64,000 nt of DNA from Gonatopus flavifemur (Eukaryota > Arthropoda > Insecta > Hymenoptera > Dryinidae). Within the stretch, counting starts at the first letter, position 1, and every line of letters begins with the position of its first letter. This document shows positions 13,301 to 23,700 of this stretch, in pieces. The notes under the pieces were generated by a model. It was given only the letters and a program-made list of their open reading frames with translations. It was not told the DNA's origin and did not search any database. Position numbers and translations under genes: made by a program. The stretch lies in the NCBI GenBank assembly GCA_018340375.1, contig JAFFJZ010000004.1:22046001-22110000 (forward strand). Reading direction: 5' to 3'.

Positions 13301-14033
13301 TTGTAAACGTAATTCTACATCAGTCACATTCTCGTCAAACAGGCAGGTGATAATGTGACAAAAATAAGAAATTGCAATTATTATCTTCGTTCTTAATTGA
13401 TAACTTACTCGTGTAGCTCCAAGTCATCAATTTCCCCACTTTCGCATAATCTTTGATCACATTTATCTCTTCTCGATCCTTGTAAAATGCCCAATCGTTT
13501 TGTATATACTCTAGAATTTTCCGTATCTGTAAATCGTTCATCATTTATTCTCACAAACGACGAACGAAACAGGGGAAATTGAATTTTTAATTCTAGAAAA
13601 AACATTTTTCTATGACGAAGTCTCTTTCTCCAAAAACTTTTGTATTCTTTTATCAAAGTTACACAATTACTCACGTTATCCGTTTTCAAGAAGCATGTGA
13701 GGACTTTGACCAGCAACGTGGTACAAAGTATCAATATTGGGCATATTTCAAAAACGTAAGTTATTTGTCCATGAGTAGTCACGAGTTTAGCCGCCTAAAA
13801 TCATGGTGAAATTCAGACCCTCGTTGCGCATCTCTTCAAAATTGTGTCCGAAGATATTTCATGTGAAAATATAAATATACCTGAACAAATATCAAAGAGA
13901 GCAAAGCAAAAGAAACGCAGATAGTTTTTATACGCATTTCCTTGCGATCCTGGTACGGCCATTGTCCTATAATGGACAACAGATATTTATTCAACTTGAA
14001 ATAATGACTGTTATAAAAATCGTTCATTTTCAC
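4383..14033 (-). CDS. Insect odorant receptor (7tm_6 family), 5' five exons, 3' part not found
   Basis: A ligand-gated odorant receptor subunit of the insect 7-transmembrane family, expected in sensory-neuron dendrites. Exons (minus strand): 14033-13881, 13794-13675, 13526-13409, 4846-4585 and 4502-4383. Phases agree at every junction (0, 0, 1, 2, then 2 at the last donor), giving about 257 residues. The start ATG gives MKMNDFYNSHYFKLNKYLLS, followed by the typical GQWPY motif and TM1. Exon 2 holds TM2 (CPILILCTTLLVKVLTCFL). Exon 3 ends with NDWAFYKDREEINVI and YAKVGKLMTWSYT. Exon 4 holds TM3-TM4 with the hymenopteran-like EAEYFVNDQEYFYYIL and MQHACGMFTVV. Exon 5 ends THRNALE before donor GTAATC. 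Full receptors are about 390-410 residues, so TM5-TM7 are missing: either deleted, disrupted by repeats, or beyond the left edge. Intron 3 is 8.6 kb and packed with transposons. The five visible exons are free of stops. Confidence 0.88.
4951..5035. repeat. CCCGAAGAG foldback element, copy 2 (left end only)
   Basis: CCCGAAGAGAACATGAAGC and the following AACGTTCAGATTAGATC match the left arm of the complete copies at 5966 and 7057. The match stops near 5035 at the boundary with the next inverted-repeat element. Confidence 0.75.
5047..5320. repeat. Inverted-repeat element, arms about 110 bp
   Basis: The left arm (GCAGAACCGAACAG, AACAGTTTCTTTCCCAGGT, CTACCCGATTTGGTCC) is repeated in inverse orientation on the right (GACCAAATTGGGTAG, ACTTGGGAAAGAAACCGTT, CTGTCCGGTTCTGC) with scattered substitutions. 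The overlapping ORFs on both strands are by-products of the palindrome. This is one of several stacked insertions in the odorant-receptor intron. Confidence 0.7.
5828..5922. repeat. Small palindrome, about 35-bp arms
   Basis: GATTCCAATGCAGAAAACAG with CAAACCCATTG is mirrored by CAGTGGGTTTGAATC and GCTGCATCGGAATCAATGGG. It is probably a remnant of a foldback element. Confidence 0.6.
5966..6468. mobile_element. CCCGAAGAG foldback element, copy 3 (complete, 503 bp, GT target duplication)
   Basis: Complete copy from CCCGAAGAGAACATGAAGC to its inverted mate ending CTTCATGTTCTCTTCGGG. GT flanks both ends, a 2-bp target duplication. Each arm is about 220 bp and contains the same ordered words (GAACGTTCAGAT, AGATCGG, CACAAACGTT, GGAACGTTC, AAAAATATCTATACTTA), with a short AT-rich centre. 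The unit could fold into one long hairpin. No ORF, so it is non-autonomous. It lies in odorant-receptor intron 3. Confidence 0.88.
6540..6710. repeat. GAATATTCTGAGAATATT-rich repeat patch
   Basis: A cluster of ATTCTSAGAA-type palindromic words (AATATTCTGAGAATATT, ACATTCTCAGAAG) that reappears at 7560-7712. It resembles the interior of the AACGTT-rich element family but no termini could be placed. Confidence 0.5.
7057..7460. mobile_element. CCCGAAGAG foldback element, copy 4 (404 bp, CA target duplication)
   Basis: Both ends are intact, CCCGAAGAGAACATGAAGC to GCTTCATGTTCTCTTCGGG, with CA on both sides. The right arm lacks about 100 bp near the centre compared with the 5966-6468 copy, so the dyad is uneven. 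Arms are otherwise closely similar to that copy. No coding capacity. Confidence 0.87.
8961..9138. mobile_element. Short inverted-repeat element, GGATATCCGGT type
   Basis: AGGGATGCACTGGATATCC at the left is the inverse of GGATATCCGGTGCACCCCT at the right. The interior is rich in CCGGATATGCGTCCGATCC words. About 178 bp. The TIR style resembles small hAT-derived elements, but no 8-bp duplication was seen, so classification is uncertain. Confidence 0.7.
9440..9510 (+). repeat. tRNA-like pol III head (SINE-type), diverged
   Basis: AGTAGCTCAACGGTTAGG matches a pol III A box and, about 45 bases later, AAGTTCAAACCCC matches a weak B box. The intervening sequence does not fold into a cloverleaf, so this is a tRNA-derived repeat head rather than a functional tRNA. 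It is interrupted right after the B box by the element at 9511. Confidence 0.5.
10269..10423. mobile_element. Near-perfect hairpin element CCCTGACG, 155 bp, TA duplication
   Basis: Two arms of about 70 bp are almost exact inverse copies (CCCTGACGAAAATTTT, ATAATTTCTCATAATTTC, CCAATTCATGGAGAAAATAT), separated by a loop of about a dozen bases. TA flanks both ends. The arms are nearly identical, which suggests recent insertion or strong self-templated correction. Confidence 0.88.
11482..11747. mobile_element. Inverted-repeat element, GCGCGC-rich
   Basis: ATATCCCAGATAACATTCTG at the left pairs with AATGCTATTAGGGATAT at the right; next to both lie GCGCGCAA words. The composition is more GC-rich than its surroundings, with TTTATGCGCGCAG and CACGTATGAGCGCG inside. 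No ORF. Confidence 0.6.
13021..13408. other. Odorant-receptor intron 3, 5' end
   Basis: Non-coding sequence between the mariner relic and the GTAAGT donor of receptor exon 3 at 13403-13408. No element recognised. Confidence 0.5.
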
Positions 14034-14048
14034 TTTAAACAGACACGT

Positions 14049-14252
14049 TTAATGAGAACTGAATAATAACTGAAACTGATCCATGTCGAAGCTAAGTCCT
14101 CCACTATATACTTGCTTTCCCTCTGCATTTTTAATTTTCTTTGATACTTTGCGGTACCGCTGGTAAAATAACAAAGTCGCAAAAGAATCCAGGAATAACA
14201 TCATTATTTCTACCATCAATTGTAGGATATAAACTCCATATATTATTTCCAT
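14049..14252 (-). other. Hydrophobic ORF just upstream of the receptor, uncertain
   Basis: An open stretch preceded by a possible acceptor (CAATACAACAG) and containing a hydrophobic segment (VYILQLMVEIMMLFLDSFA) plus a basic tail, with a possible donor GTATAT after GKQ. It could be an exon of an unrecognised membrane protein or a relic of another receptor. I could not link it to any neighbour by frame and family, so no function is given. Confidence 0.2.
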
Positions 14253-14872
14253 CTGTTGTATTGAAAAATCATCTTTGCGTGATGAATAATTGATTCATTA
14301 GACGCTTCGCAGCTGTGCGTTCAATGCGCGTGTTTCCTTCAAGAAAACTTTGTTTTATTCAAACGAAGAAAAGTAAGTTGACTAATTTTTTCCTGATTTT
14401 CTTCCTTCCGTCGTCAAGTTTACAGTTGGAAGACGGTCGAAGGTATTGGATTCTAGAGAGGAAAGAAAAAAAGTGATAAGAAACCGTGAGTGGTGATTCA
14501 ACCTCGAGTGATGGGGTATTAATTTCATTCCAAGAGGATTCAAAATCCAAGACTTCGAGTTGAATTCGTTCGGAATGTAAGTAATTGAGATTTCACGTAA
14601 TAAAATCGTTGTTTCAATCCCAAATCTTCTCAAATCCATCAAGTCCACTGACTAATTTCCCATCCACCAAAGTCTGAAATGAAGGATCAGTGGTGTTCTA
14701 TGCAAACAATCATTATGGAATAATACTCCCAACTTTTTCGAATTCTAAACTGATTATTACAGAAGAAAATTTCAAATTTTTCATTCTTTGAAATAAGCAA
14801 GATTATCGGAAGTAAAAGTTGAGCTGGTTTTGTTATAGAAGGACTGTAGAATGGATGAATTTTACTATTATG

Positions 14873-15071
14873 TTATTCTTGTTCTTGTGTTTTAAGATCC
14901 ATATAATAAGGTTCTTGCGAAGTTGAAGCCCCTGGTTCTATGATCTTCCTTTTTTCTCCAAATGAAGTCTCGATGATGTCGATTTTACTCCATTGACGCG
15001 TGAATTTCTGGCGAGCACGGAGGGTTTGAATCCTTAGACGAGTAAGTGCTTCTTCTTCTTCTTCTTTCAAG
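14873..15071 (-). CDS. Exon-like ORF ending in a stop, unassigned
   Basis: After an acceptor-like TGACATTAG the frame reads LKEEEEEALTRLRIQTLRAR, then FTRQWSKIDIIETSFGEK, and ends YYMDLKTQEQE with a stop at 14873. The charged, helix-prone composition and exact acceptor look like a genuine terminal exon of about 66 codons. I do not recognise the protein. It begins with one leftover base (phase 2), which matches the phase of the donor after aralar exon 15, but the conserved aralar C-terminus is encoded by the exon at 17938-17749, so a link to aralar is only a formal possibility. Confidence 0.35.
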
Positions 15072-15239
15072 CTAATGTCACAAAATAAACCATGTGAGAT
15101 TAAAATCAAATTTAGGAATTTGGTTGCAGATAATTTCCCACCAGCAAAGCATAAAAAATGCACATAGTGCAGAATTCTTTCAAAAAGTAAAACAAATCCT
15201 AGAGTGTGGTGGAATAAAATAATATTTCTCATTTTTATT

Positions 15240-17748
15240 TCTCATTTCATTTTATTCATACGAACTTTGATGTTTTTCACATGAAAGAAAAACACGGGGA
15301 ATTTAATTCTGAAGGCAAAATTTTCATAAATTTAGAAATTCATTTGCTATGAATCCCATCGTTTGTTTCGCTGCCATCGTATATCGAGTGTATCCTTATA
15401 GGCCCAGATTATTTGATTTTTAATTATCGCATAAATATCGCACCAGAAAATCGTAGTAGGAAAATGGAAAATCTCAGGATCAATGGCCGAATGATCACTC
15501 GATTTTTTCTCTTTTCTCTCAGTCATCTCGTGTAATAGAAAATGATTTGAAATAGGAGTGCGGTAAATAGATTTCTTATATGTAGCAACGAGTACACGAT
15601 TTCATAATCACAATAGTCAAAATATTTATACAACTACCGTTCCGTCTTCGATTTCTCGACTCGAAGATAGCTTTATGTTTGATTTCTATGAATAAAATGT
15701 GAATATCGAGCGGGATGTTTCTTAATTCTCAATTCCGGTATTGATTATATTTTTATAAAGTTTTCAATAATGTTCTTGCATTTGCGAAATGCGAAGGCAT
15801 CGTCGATATCACGTTTAATTTCATAAACTATATGGATCCCACGTAATGTATTTATTCTTCTTCTTTTTCTCCCTATTTTCTTCACGTAATGATAATAAAT
15901 TATGGTAAAATTTTTGTTATCTTTTGTTATTGTTGTAAAGAAGTGACGTATTTTTTAAAATTCGACGTTATCATTGATAGCGAGGCATCGTTTCGGGATC
16001 TTACAATAAGAAAATATCATTCTTTTATAATGAGAGTCAACCTGAGGAAATTTATATTTTCTAATCTTTGTTTTTGTTTCTTCCATCTTTCTTTCTAATC
16101 GTCTCATCTTAGGTACAAATTTGTTGAATGGGGTTCGTGATATGACACACAATTTTGTAACATAACATTACCTCGTTTGAACAATCTTCAATAAAATAAT
16201 AAATTGTATTTGAAATTCTATTCTGTTGAAAACGATACGAAGCCATGTTTTTCAATCTTGAAACAAAGTCGTACAGTAACGAATCGAGAATTATTACAAA
16301 TCGCTTTCGATGGTATGCTAAGAAAACAGTATATTTTTAATTAATCTTCGTACATATCGAGAGAAAAATGAACACATTTCTCAATTCACATTCGAATGAA
16401 TCATTCCTGAAAACTTGAAAGTTTTTCCTCTCGATGAATGTAAGAAAAGAAAATTAGAAAGACTACTTTGATTGTCCAGTTTGAAAATACATACATATAT
16501 GTACATACATCCACGTAGAGACGAAAGATTTTCAAATACTGATTAAAATATGCTTTGATGCTCCGATGTTTCCTTTTATTACTGCACGTGACTTCATTTG
16601 CGGACTGAAGAAAGAAGATTCAATTAACGATGAGTATTAAGGAATCGAGCTACTCTTGAATTATAAAATAATAATTCTTTCAGCTCTCGGAGTAGCTCAG
16701 TTCCTTAAATGAAAACAGCAAGTTTTGAAAAATCTACTACTTATACCCATATGTATATATATGATAAGAAAATAAATATCTTATGCGTAAACCAGTTACA
16801 TTCCACATCACAACCCGCCTCGGACGGTGGAGGACAGAAGATGAGATGCCAAATGAATCGCCTCTACACGACTTTCTGTTATATTCCCGCTATAATTCCC
16901 GTCGCAGCATTCATTTCATGATAACAAAATGTAGAGACGATGTCACGGCTCGCCAAGCTCACGAATTAATCCACCAATCACGAGAAATTAAATCTAAAAC
17001 AACATCAAGTGAACCCTAGCGAGTCTTGCGCATCTATCATATCACTCAAGCTTCACACACCTTTCACAAGATCTCCTCTCCCTACCTCCGCGACAGAACA
17101 ACACCTCGCCTTGTAAAACCCTCGAAAACAAAAGTTCCGAATCACATAACAAGCGAATTTTTCTAATTCAAAAATCAAAACTTTTGTTCTCAAACTCGAG
17201 GAGATCGAGAGCAAAAAAAACCAAAACAAACTTGCTCTCAATCTCCGCAAATCAATTCATTTCATACAAAATATTGTGCAAAAATCTATCAGAGTACAAA
17301 TATAAAAAATCATCTAGTTTCTTTTTCAGGGTTTCTTTTTGTACGTGAAGATTAGTTGAAAACGAAGCGAGAGGTTCTGTCGTTACAGAGATATATATAT
17401 CTATGTATAACGATTCAAACGCAACCAGTTGAAGGGGCTCAAAACGAAACCTAATGACACGGAATCATCGAATTTCGTTTTTTACATCACTTGGAATGGA
17501 GCGTAAGCGATTCAGGTAATGGATGTAGGTACTGCACGATATTTTAGGGATAAAGTCAATTTTTCGAAAAGACATAATTACATTTACACAAGCTCCGCGC
17601 TATATCTTATTCCCATTACAGTTAAATTCTCACAGATCACTGATAGTTCACTGTATAAATTGCATGGATCACCTGTACACACTATTGTATAAGAATTTAC
17701 AAAACAAAAGCTCAATATCCTATCAAAAGAGTAGCCTAGTCGTAGCCA
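15240..17748. other. Spacer and probable aralar 3' UTR
   Basis: AT-rich DNA downstream of the aralar stop codon. Long unique-looking sequence without repeats directly after 17748 fits a 3' UTR. No exon or RNA gene recognised; the short ORFs lack splice or family support. Confidence 0.45.
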
Positions 17749-20700
17749 CTATGTGGCGTTACCCTCGATCGGTTTGTTGCCCGCGTGAAATCTCGGCAGA
17801 CAAAGACCAAATTTCGATTCTATTCCCGTGAAGATCGGTAGAGCGATTTGATAACCCCCTATATGGTCCGGATTCGTTGATCGCACTTCGTCAGCCATTC
17901 CGGTAGAAGGTACCTTTTGTTCCGATCCAGTTGGACGGCTGAAAGTATTGTCATATTATTATACCTGTCACGCTCACTGAAATTCCAAGCTGTTACCTTC
18001 AGCTCGATTTATGCTTCGTGGATGCAGTTTTCGTGGTGGATAATTGGTAGATGATGGGATATGGAATGTGGGATATAAACTCACTGGATACCAAAGTGAT
18101 CACGCTGGATGTGGAGGTGGTGAGAATCGTGATGAGTTGATTATTATAAAAGCAGAACTATTGATGATTTCAACCTAGAGCATGGTTTAAAGTTTCAACA
18201 TAGATCAAAATTACTAAATTCATCTTGAATTCAAGGGGATACTATGTAGAGTCACAATGTATTCTTGTTTTTTTTTTCTAGTGGAAAAGTTGATCAGAAC
18301 ACTCCCTTAACGAGGTTCAAGTTTTATTATACAAAACTGAAGACTCGTTGGTCTTCGAACGCGTGAAGTTTCATTCGCATGAATTTTATGCGCAGAAAAT
18401 CAAAATACAGGTCATGCGCGTTACGTTTCATGCTGCGGAAACTTGAGCAGATATATATCACAAGTGAAAGATTTTTCAACAATCGAAAAGAGTGAAAGAA
18501 AACAAGAATTAATATGATTATATATCTTTACTTTACTAGAGCATAATATTAAATTTTAATGCTTTCTTCAGGTGGTGAATGAGAGAAGGAAAGTCGTGGG
18601 AAAAGATAAGCAGCAACGAAACAACCATTCGAGTACTTACGATCCTCCGAAATCAACAACGAACAACCTCTGCAGCAACTCGTATGTGAATAAGGTGACA
18701 CCAAATTGTGGAGATGATCTGAACACTCGGGCTACAAAATAGAAACCAAGAATTATTCAATGTATTTCAACCTTTAGGGAAAAACAAAAATTCAATTTTA
18801 GTGCATTTTCGTGCTCTAAAGTTTCATGAAAGATGATCGTGGAGATAAAATGATATTTTCACTGCGCAGAGTCACTGTCAAATAAATGAGATCACAGAGA
18901 CAAATGATCGATCGATGAATACTTTTTCTCTTTCGAATCCATAAAAAAATGAATAGTTATTATATGAACGAGTATTCATTATTCACTAGCACAAAACTTT
19001 CATAGCGACGCAGGTGATGTGAAACAATAACGAAAACAACAACAAGTCAGAAACAAACAGAAATCACTAGATAAAATATTTTCAAAAATTCCAAATGCAA
19101 ATCCAAAATTGATCATCGGGTCTCTCGATGATCGTTCGATTGTTAATCACGTTTGACAACAGAGAATTCGCGAATCTGGAACACAATTTTCAGATTTCTC
19201 AATTTCAATGTTCAAGTGAAACCATAAAGAAATCTGTTATATCGTGAAATTTATCGGTTCGTTTATCACTTACGACATCTGTTAATCAATAAAACGAAAC
19301 AATATTACACGAGGATTAATTGATGTAAAACGAAGAACAAGAATAGCAGAAGAAAGTACTCACTGAGAAGTAAGTTGCCAGGTCATAATGGGAAGAGAAA
19401 AATGGTCGAAAGATACAGCGGGGCCAAAAATCCCCCGTGCATGCAGTCGACCAAAAAGTATAAATTACTTTGATTCGAAGAAACATTATTGGAGAGTTTT
19501 GTGAAAGCTTTCGATCATAGATTCGAATAAAATCATATTGAATAATTCTAATAAGGATTCAGACATGTCGCTTGTGCCATGTTGAATTGTGAATAATTCT
19601 ATAAAAAAATTGTATTTTATAACATTAATTCAACATGTTTTGTCTATCACAAAGGTGAAACTTATCGAATTCTGTAACGAATGATTTCATGATTCATCTC
19701 ATTTCACCTTTGCGATATCATCACAAGATCGATAGCCTGAGAGTGTGTATATGTACACATATATACCTGACGCTCCCTTCCAGAAAGCTCTAGCTCCTTC
19801 TTCTCGGTAGATTTTCCTCGCGCAATCCATCAAGCCATTGTACGTCGTTTGGCCTTCTCTAGCGACAACCTGAAATTTCATCGTTTATTATTGGCGTAAA
19901 GAAGGGAGAGATTTTTTCCACAAAGCAGAAGAATAATAATAATGTATACCTGAAGTCGAGTTTTAATAACATCCGCAGGCGTGACCAATCCTGCCGCGGG
20001 AACACCAGCGATAGCTCCCGCCGCGAGAAGCGAGAGTGGGGTGTTGTAGCCTCCTTCGTCGGCCAATTTAGTTTTTATATGAGCGTAGCAGGGGAAATAT
20101 ATCGCACTGAATGGCACGTCACGTAACAAACACGCCCTAGCACCCTGAATCATTACGACAATTATGAACTTGACGAATTTTTGTATTTGACCCTGTATTA
20201 CTTACTTTATATAAACCAAAGAGACCCAGCTCTCTAACAACGGTCCATGCTCTGACCTTCGAACCACCAGCAATTTCTCCGGCCACCTGCAGCCGAATTT
20301 TTACAATTTCTAAAGGATTGGTGAATATAACTTGGGATCCTCCAGCCTGAAATTCCAATTTTCCATGTAGAAAATATTCAATGTTCAACGATTGTAACTG
20401 AAAATACTCACGCAAGCTCCGGAAATGATTTCACCGTAGAGGGGAAGATTCGAATGTTTATCCATGAATTTATCCCTGACGAAATCGTTAACGGTGAGTT
20501 TAATGGCTTTCTCTGGAGCGACTCCCATTAATTGTGGCATCAAACCTCGATACAGACCGAAGAATCCTTCGTGTCGAATAACCTACGCATAATCTGATTG
20601 TTGAAACTGTTGAAAGAACAACAGAAACCTTCTTCGGGTGTTTTTGAAGGTTTGTTATTTTTGTCTGATATAGTTGATTCGTGGAATAACTGAACATTTG

Positions 20701-23700
20701 GATTTGGACTAGCAATGTAGAGATCCAGATTTCAAATTCATTCCCTTTTGGTTCTTTTTATGATGTCGTGGAGGGAAAGCAAATCAGAGAACATGATATG
20801 GCTCAAAGTCCAACAAAAACACAACTGACATATGATATAATTCTCGAATGATATAATCAGGAGAAGAAGAGTAAATCAATAAAATGGGAATCCTGCAGAG
20901 GGAACTGTTGTGAAAACACAAAAACATGTTTTTTGCTCGACTTTGCCGCTTGAAGCGCTGAGGGCACTTGGCTAATCCGTTGCTGATAATATTTTCTCAT
21001 AAATTTTAGGTTTATGCTTACATTTCCCATCATCTCTGTTTTTCACGGGATTCTTCTATTCTGAATATTTTGAAATCTAATGCTGTAAACTTCTCTTATC
21101 AAACATTACAGCCGTTGAAAAATGCTTCTTGTGTGCAGAATTCTATACTCAATGTTGCATTTGTTTCATACAACAGCTAGTTATTCCATAAATCAACGAT
21201 TCCAGAACTATAAAATTAGGTGTGCAACTAATTCCTTGCTGTTCGTCCAGCGATAGATGACTCCAGCAGTAAGTGCTGACCAATTTTGACTTACCCAAAA
21301 CGTCATGAATCAAGCTTAGACATAAACAATAAATAATGGTGAACAAAACGCGTTGACACGTTCGTGATTTTGTTTTGTGTAAAAATGTCTGATTCTGATC
21401 CAAATAATCGGGAAATTGCGGGAAGTGTTGATCTTCTTATTTCATTTAAAGAAAACGGCAGCTGAAGCGCATCGAGAGCTCCAAAAAGTTTACGGAGATA
21501 CTACTCTAAGTGAAACAATGTGCCGTGGTTGGTTTCGTCTCTTCAAAGACGGTGATTTCGATGTTGACGACCGTGCGCGTGAGGGGAAGCCAAAAACATT
21601 CGAAGACGCTGAATTGAAGGCATTGCTCGATGACAGCTCGTTTCGGCATTAGAAGTCACCCGCCAAGCCATTTCCAAGCAATTGCATGCGTTGGGAATGG
21701 ATTCAAAAGCAAGGAACTTGGGTTCCTTATGAGTTGAAGCCGAGGGACGTGGAGCGTCGTTTTTTCACCTGCGAACAACTGCTCCAGCGGCAAAGAAGGA
21801 AGCGTTTCCTTCATCGCGTCGTGACGGGCGATGGAGAATGGATTCATTACAGCAATCCAAAGAAAAGAAAGTCATGGGGACTGTCCGGTCATGCTTCTAC
21901 GTCATCGGCTCGGCCGAATATTCACGCTGCGAAGGTTGTGCTGTATATTTGGTGGGACCAGGTCGGTTTTATTTATTATGAGTTGTTGGAACCAAACGGA
22001 ATCATCACTGGAGAACGGTATCGAACTTAATTAATGCGACTGAGCTGAGCACTGCGCGAAAAACGGCCAAGCTACGAGCAGAGGCACGACAAAGTGATTC
22101 TATTGCATGACGACACGTGGAAACGCTCCAATGGGAAGTCTTACCCCACCCGCCATGTTTCCCAGATATTGCGCCGACTGATTATTACTTGTTCCGTGCG
22201 GTGGCACAGTAACAGTTTCTGCGAACGACGGTAATTTTTTAATGTTTTTTTCCGTTTTTGTTGGCCCAGTTTCTTTACGCTGCCGAGGCCAATTGGACCA
22301 AGGGAAGCGTATTTCCAACCTAACCTAAGCGGCTGAGGTAAGATTTCCTGACTCATCAACCGTCGTTTCCCTATTGCGGTGGTAACCGCTTTCCGGATGA
22401 ACTTTGGTTGACGCACCAACTGCCATTTCCCCTCTCGCGGAAGTACCGTTAGGGCCAAAGGCGGATTGATTAGTCAGGGATTCGAACCCCCAAGCCGGTT
22501 CGACATCCTTGTCTGAAAGTTAGTGCGTAAACCCTCAGCCGAATGACGGTAATAATTGAAAAATTGAAGGCAGTTATACAATATTGCGTTTTGCAGTACT
22601 CGTTACTGTCCGGCCAGTAATGACAAATTGCAGTATCTTTACTATCCAACTGGATCTTCGTTTGTTTTCGAACCGATTCCTGCCACTCGCAGTAACGGTT
22701 ACTGTTTACTTTTCTCCGTGTAGCGATGGGCGATACTTCGAATGATTCATTGGTAACCATTTTTTCACACAAAAAAACAGCGAGAACTTAGTTGCGCACC
22801 TGATAACAAACAAAGTGAATGATTTTACCTTTTTGAAACAATCAATACTATTTCTATACATTAATTCTCCAACAAAAGAACCCGTCCTTTGATTTTGCAT
22901 CCGTGTTTTCACTAAATCAATAGGATAGACGACAGTAGCACCAACCGCTGAAGAATAAAACATTCAAATTTCAGTAAATCAAGATTCTTTCGATCCACAG
23001 TCATTGCATCAACACAGTGCCGGATTTAATCATAGTGGGGCCCCTAGGTAGAACTTTGTGGGGGCCCATGTAAGGCGGGAGGTTTATAAGCAGAAAAATT
23101 CTTTGGGATAAATCCCTCAAGTATGAAGTTTTCCCTCGACCTCTCCAAATTGGTCGAGGATTTTTTGGCTTGTTTATCTGCTTTCAAAGGACTCCCATGA
23201 ATTTTTTCAGATTTTTTTTCTCCGCTCGTTTTGGAGTTATGAATTTTTTTATGCATAAAAACCCGCCCTAATCTAAAAATCTGGACAAATTCTCAAAAAT
23301 ACTTTGACCGATACTGAACACCCCCCCCCCCACTGTTAAAAAAGTGGGCCGGATGGTTCTTCTATTTTTTTTCAATTTTTCTTCAATTTTCAATCGATTT
23401 TTCTCTTCAAATCCATTATTACAAGGCCACAAAATGAAATCGGGGTGGAAAATTCCTCACCGTGGTTGACCTTGATGTTGTGAGGGTCGCTGATTACGAT
23501 TCCAGTGTCAACATGACTCCATCACGTCGGGATCAAGGTCAAATGAAGGTCAAACACTTTAAATCGAATGATATAATTTTTTTGACCCCAGATTCTGAAA
23601 GAACGGACAATTTCACGTCTGAATATTCATTGACTTGGTGGTCAAAATAACCTCTGAAGGTCATTTGGAGGTCATATACAGGCGTGATCGTTTTTGTGAC

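Noticed and set aside
16783..17019. Plus-strand ORFs downstream of aralar
   Set aside because: Short, overlapping in two frames, no start or splice context, and located in the probable aralar 3' UTR.
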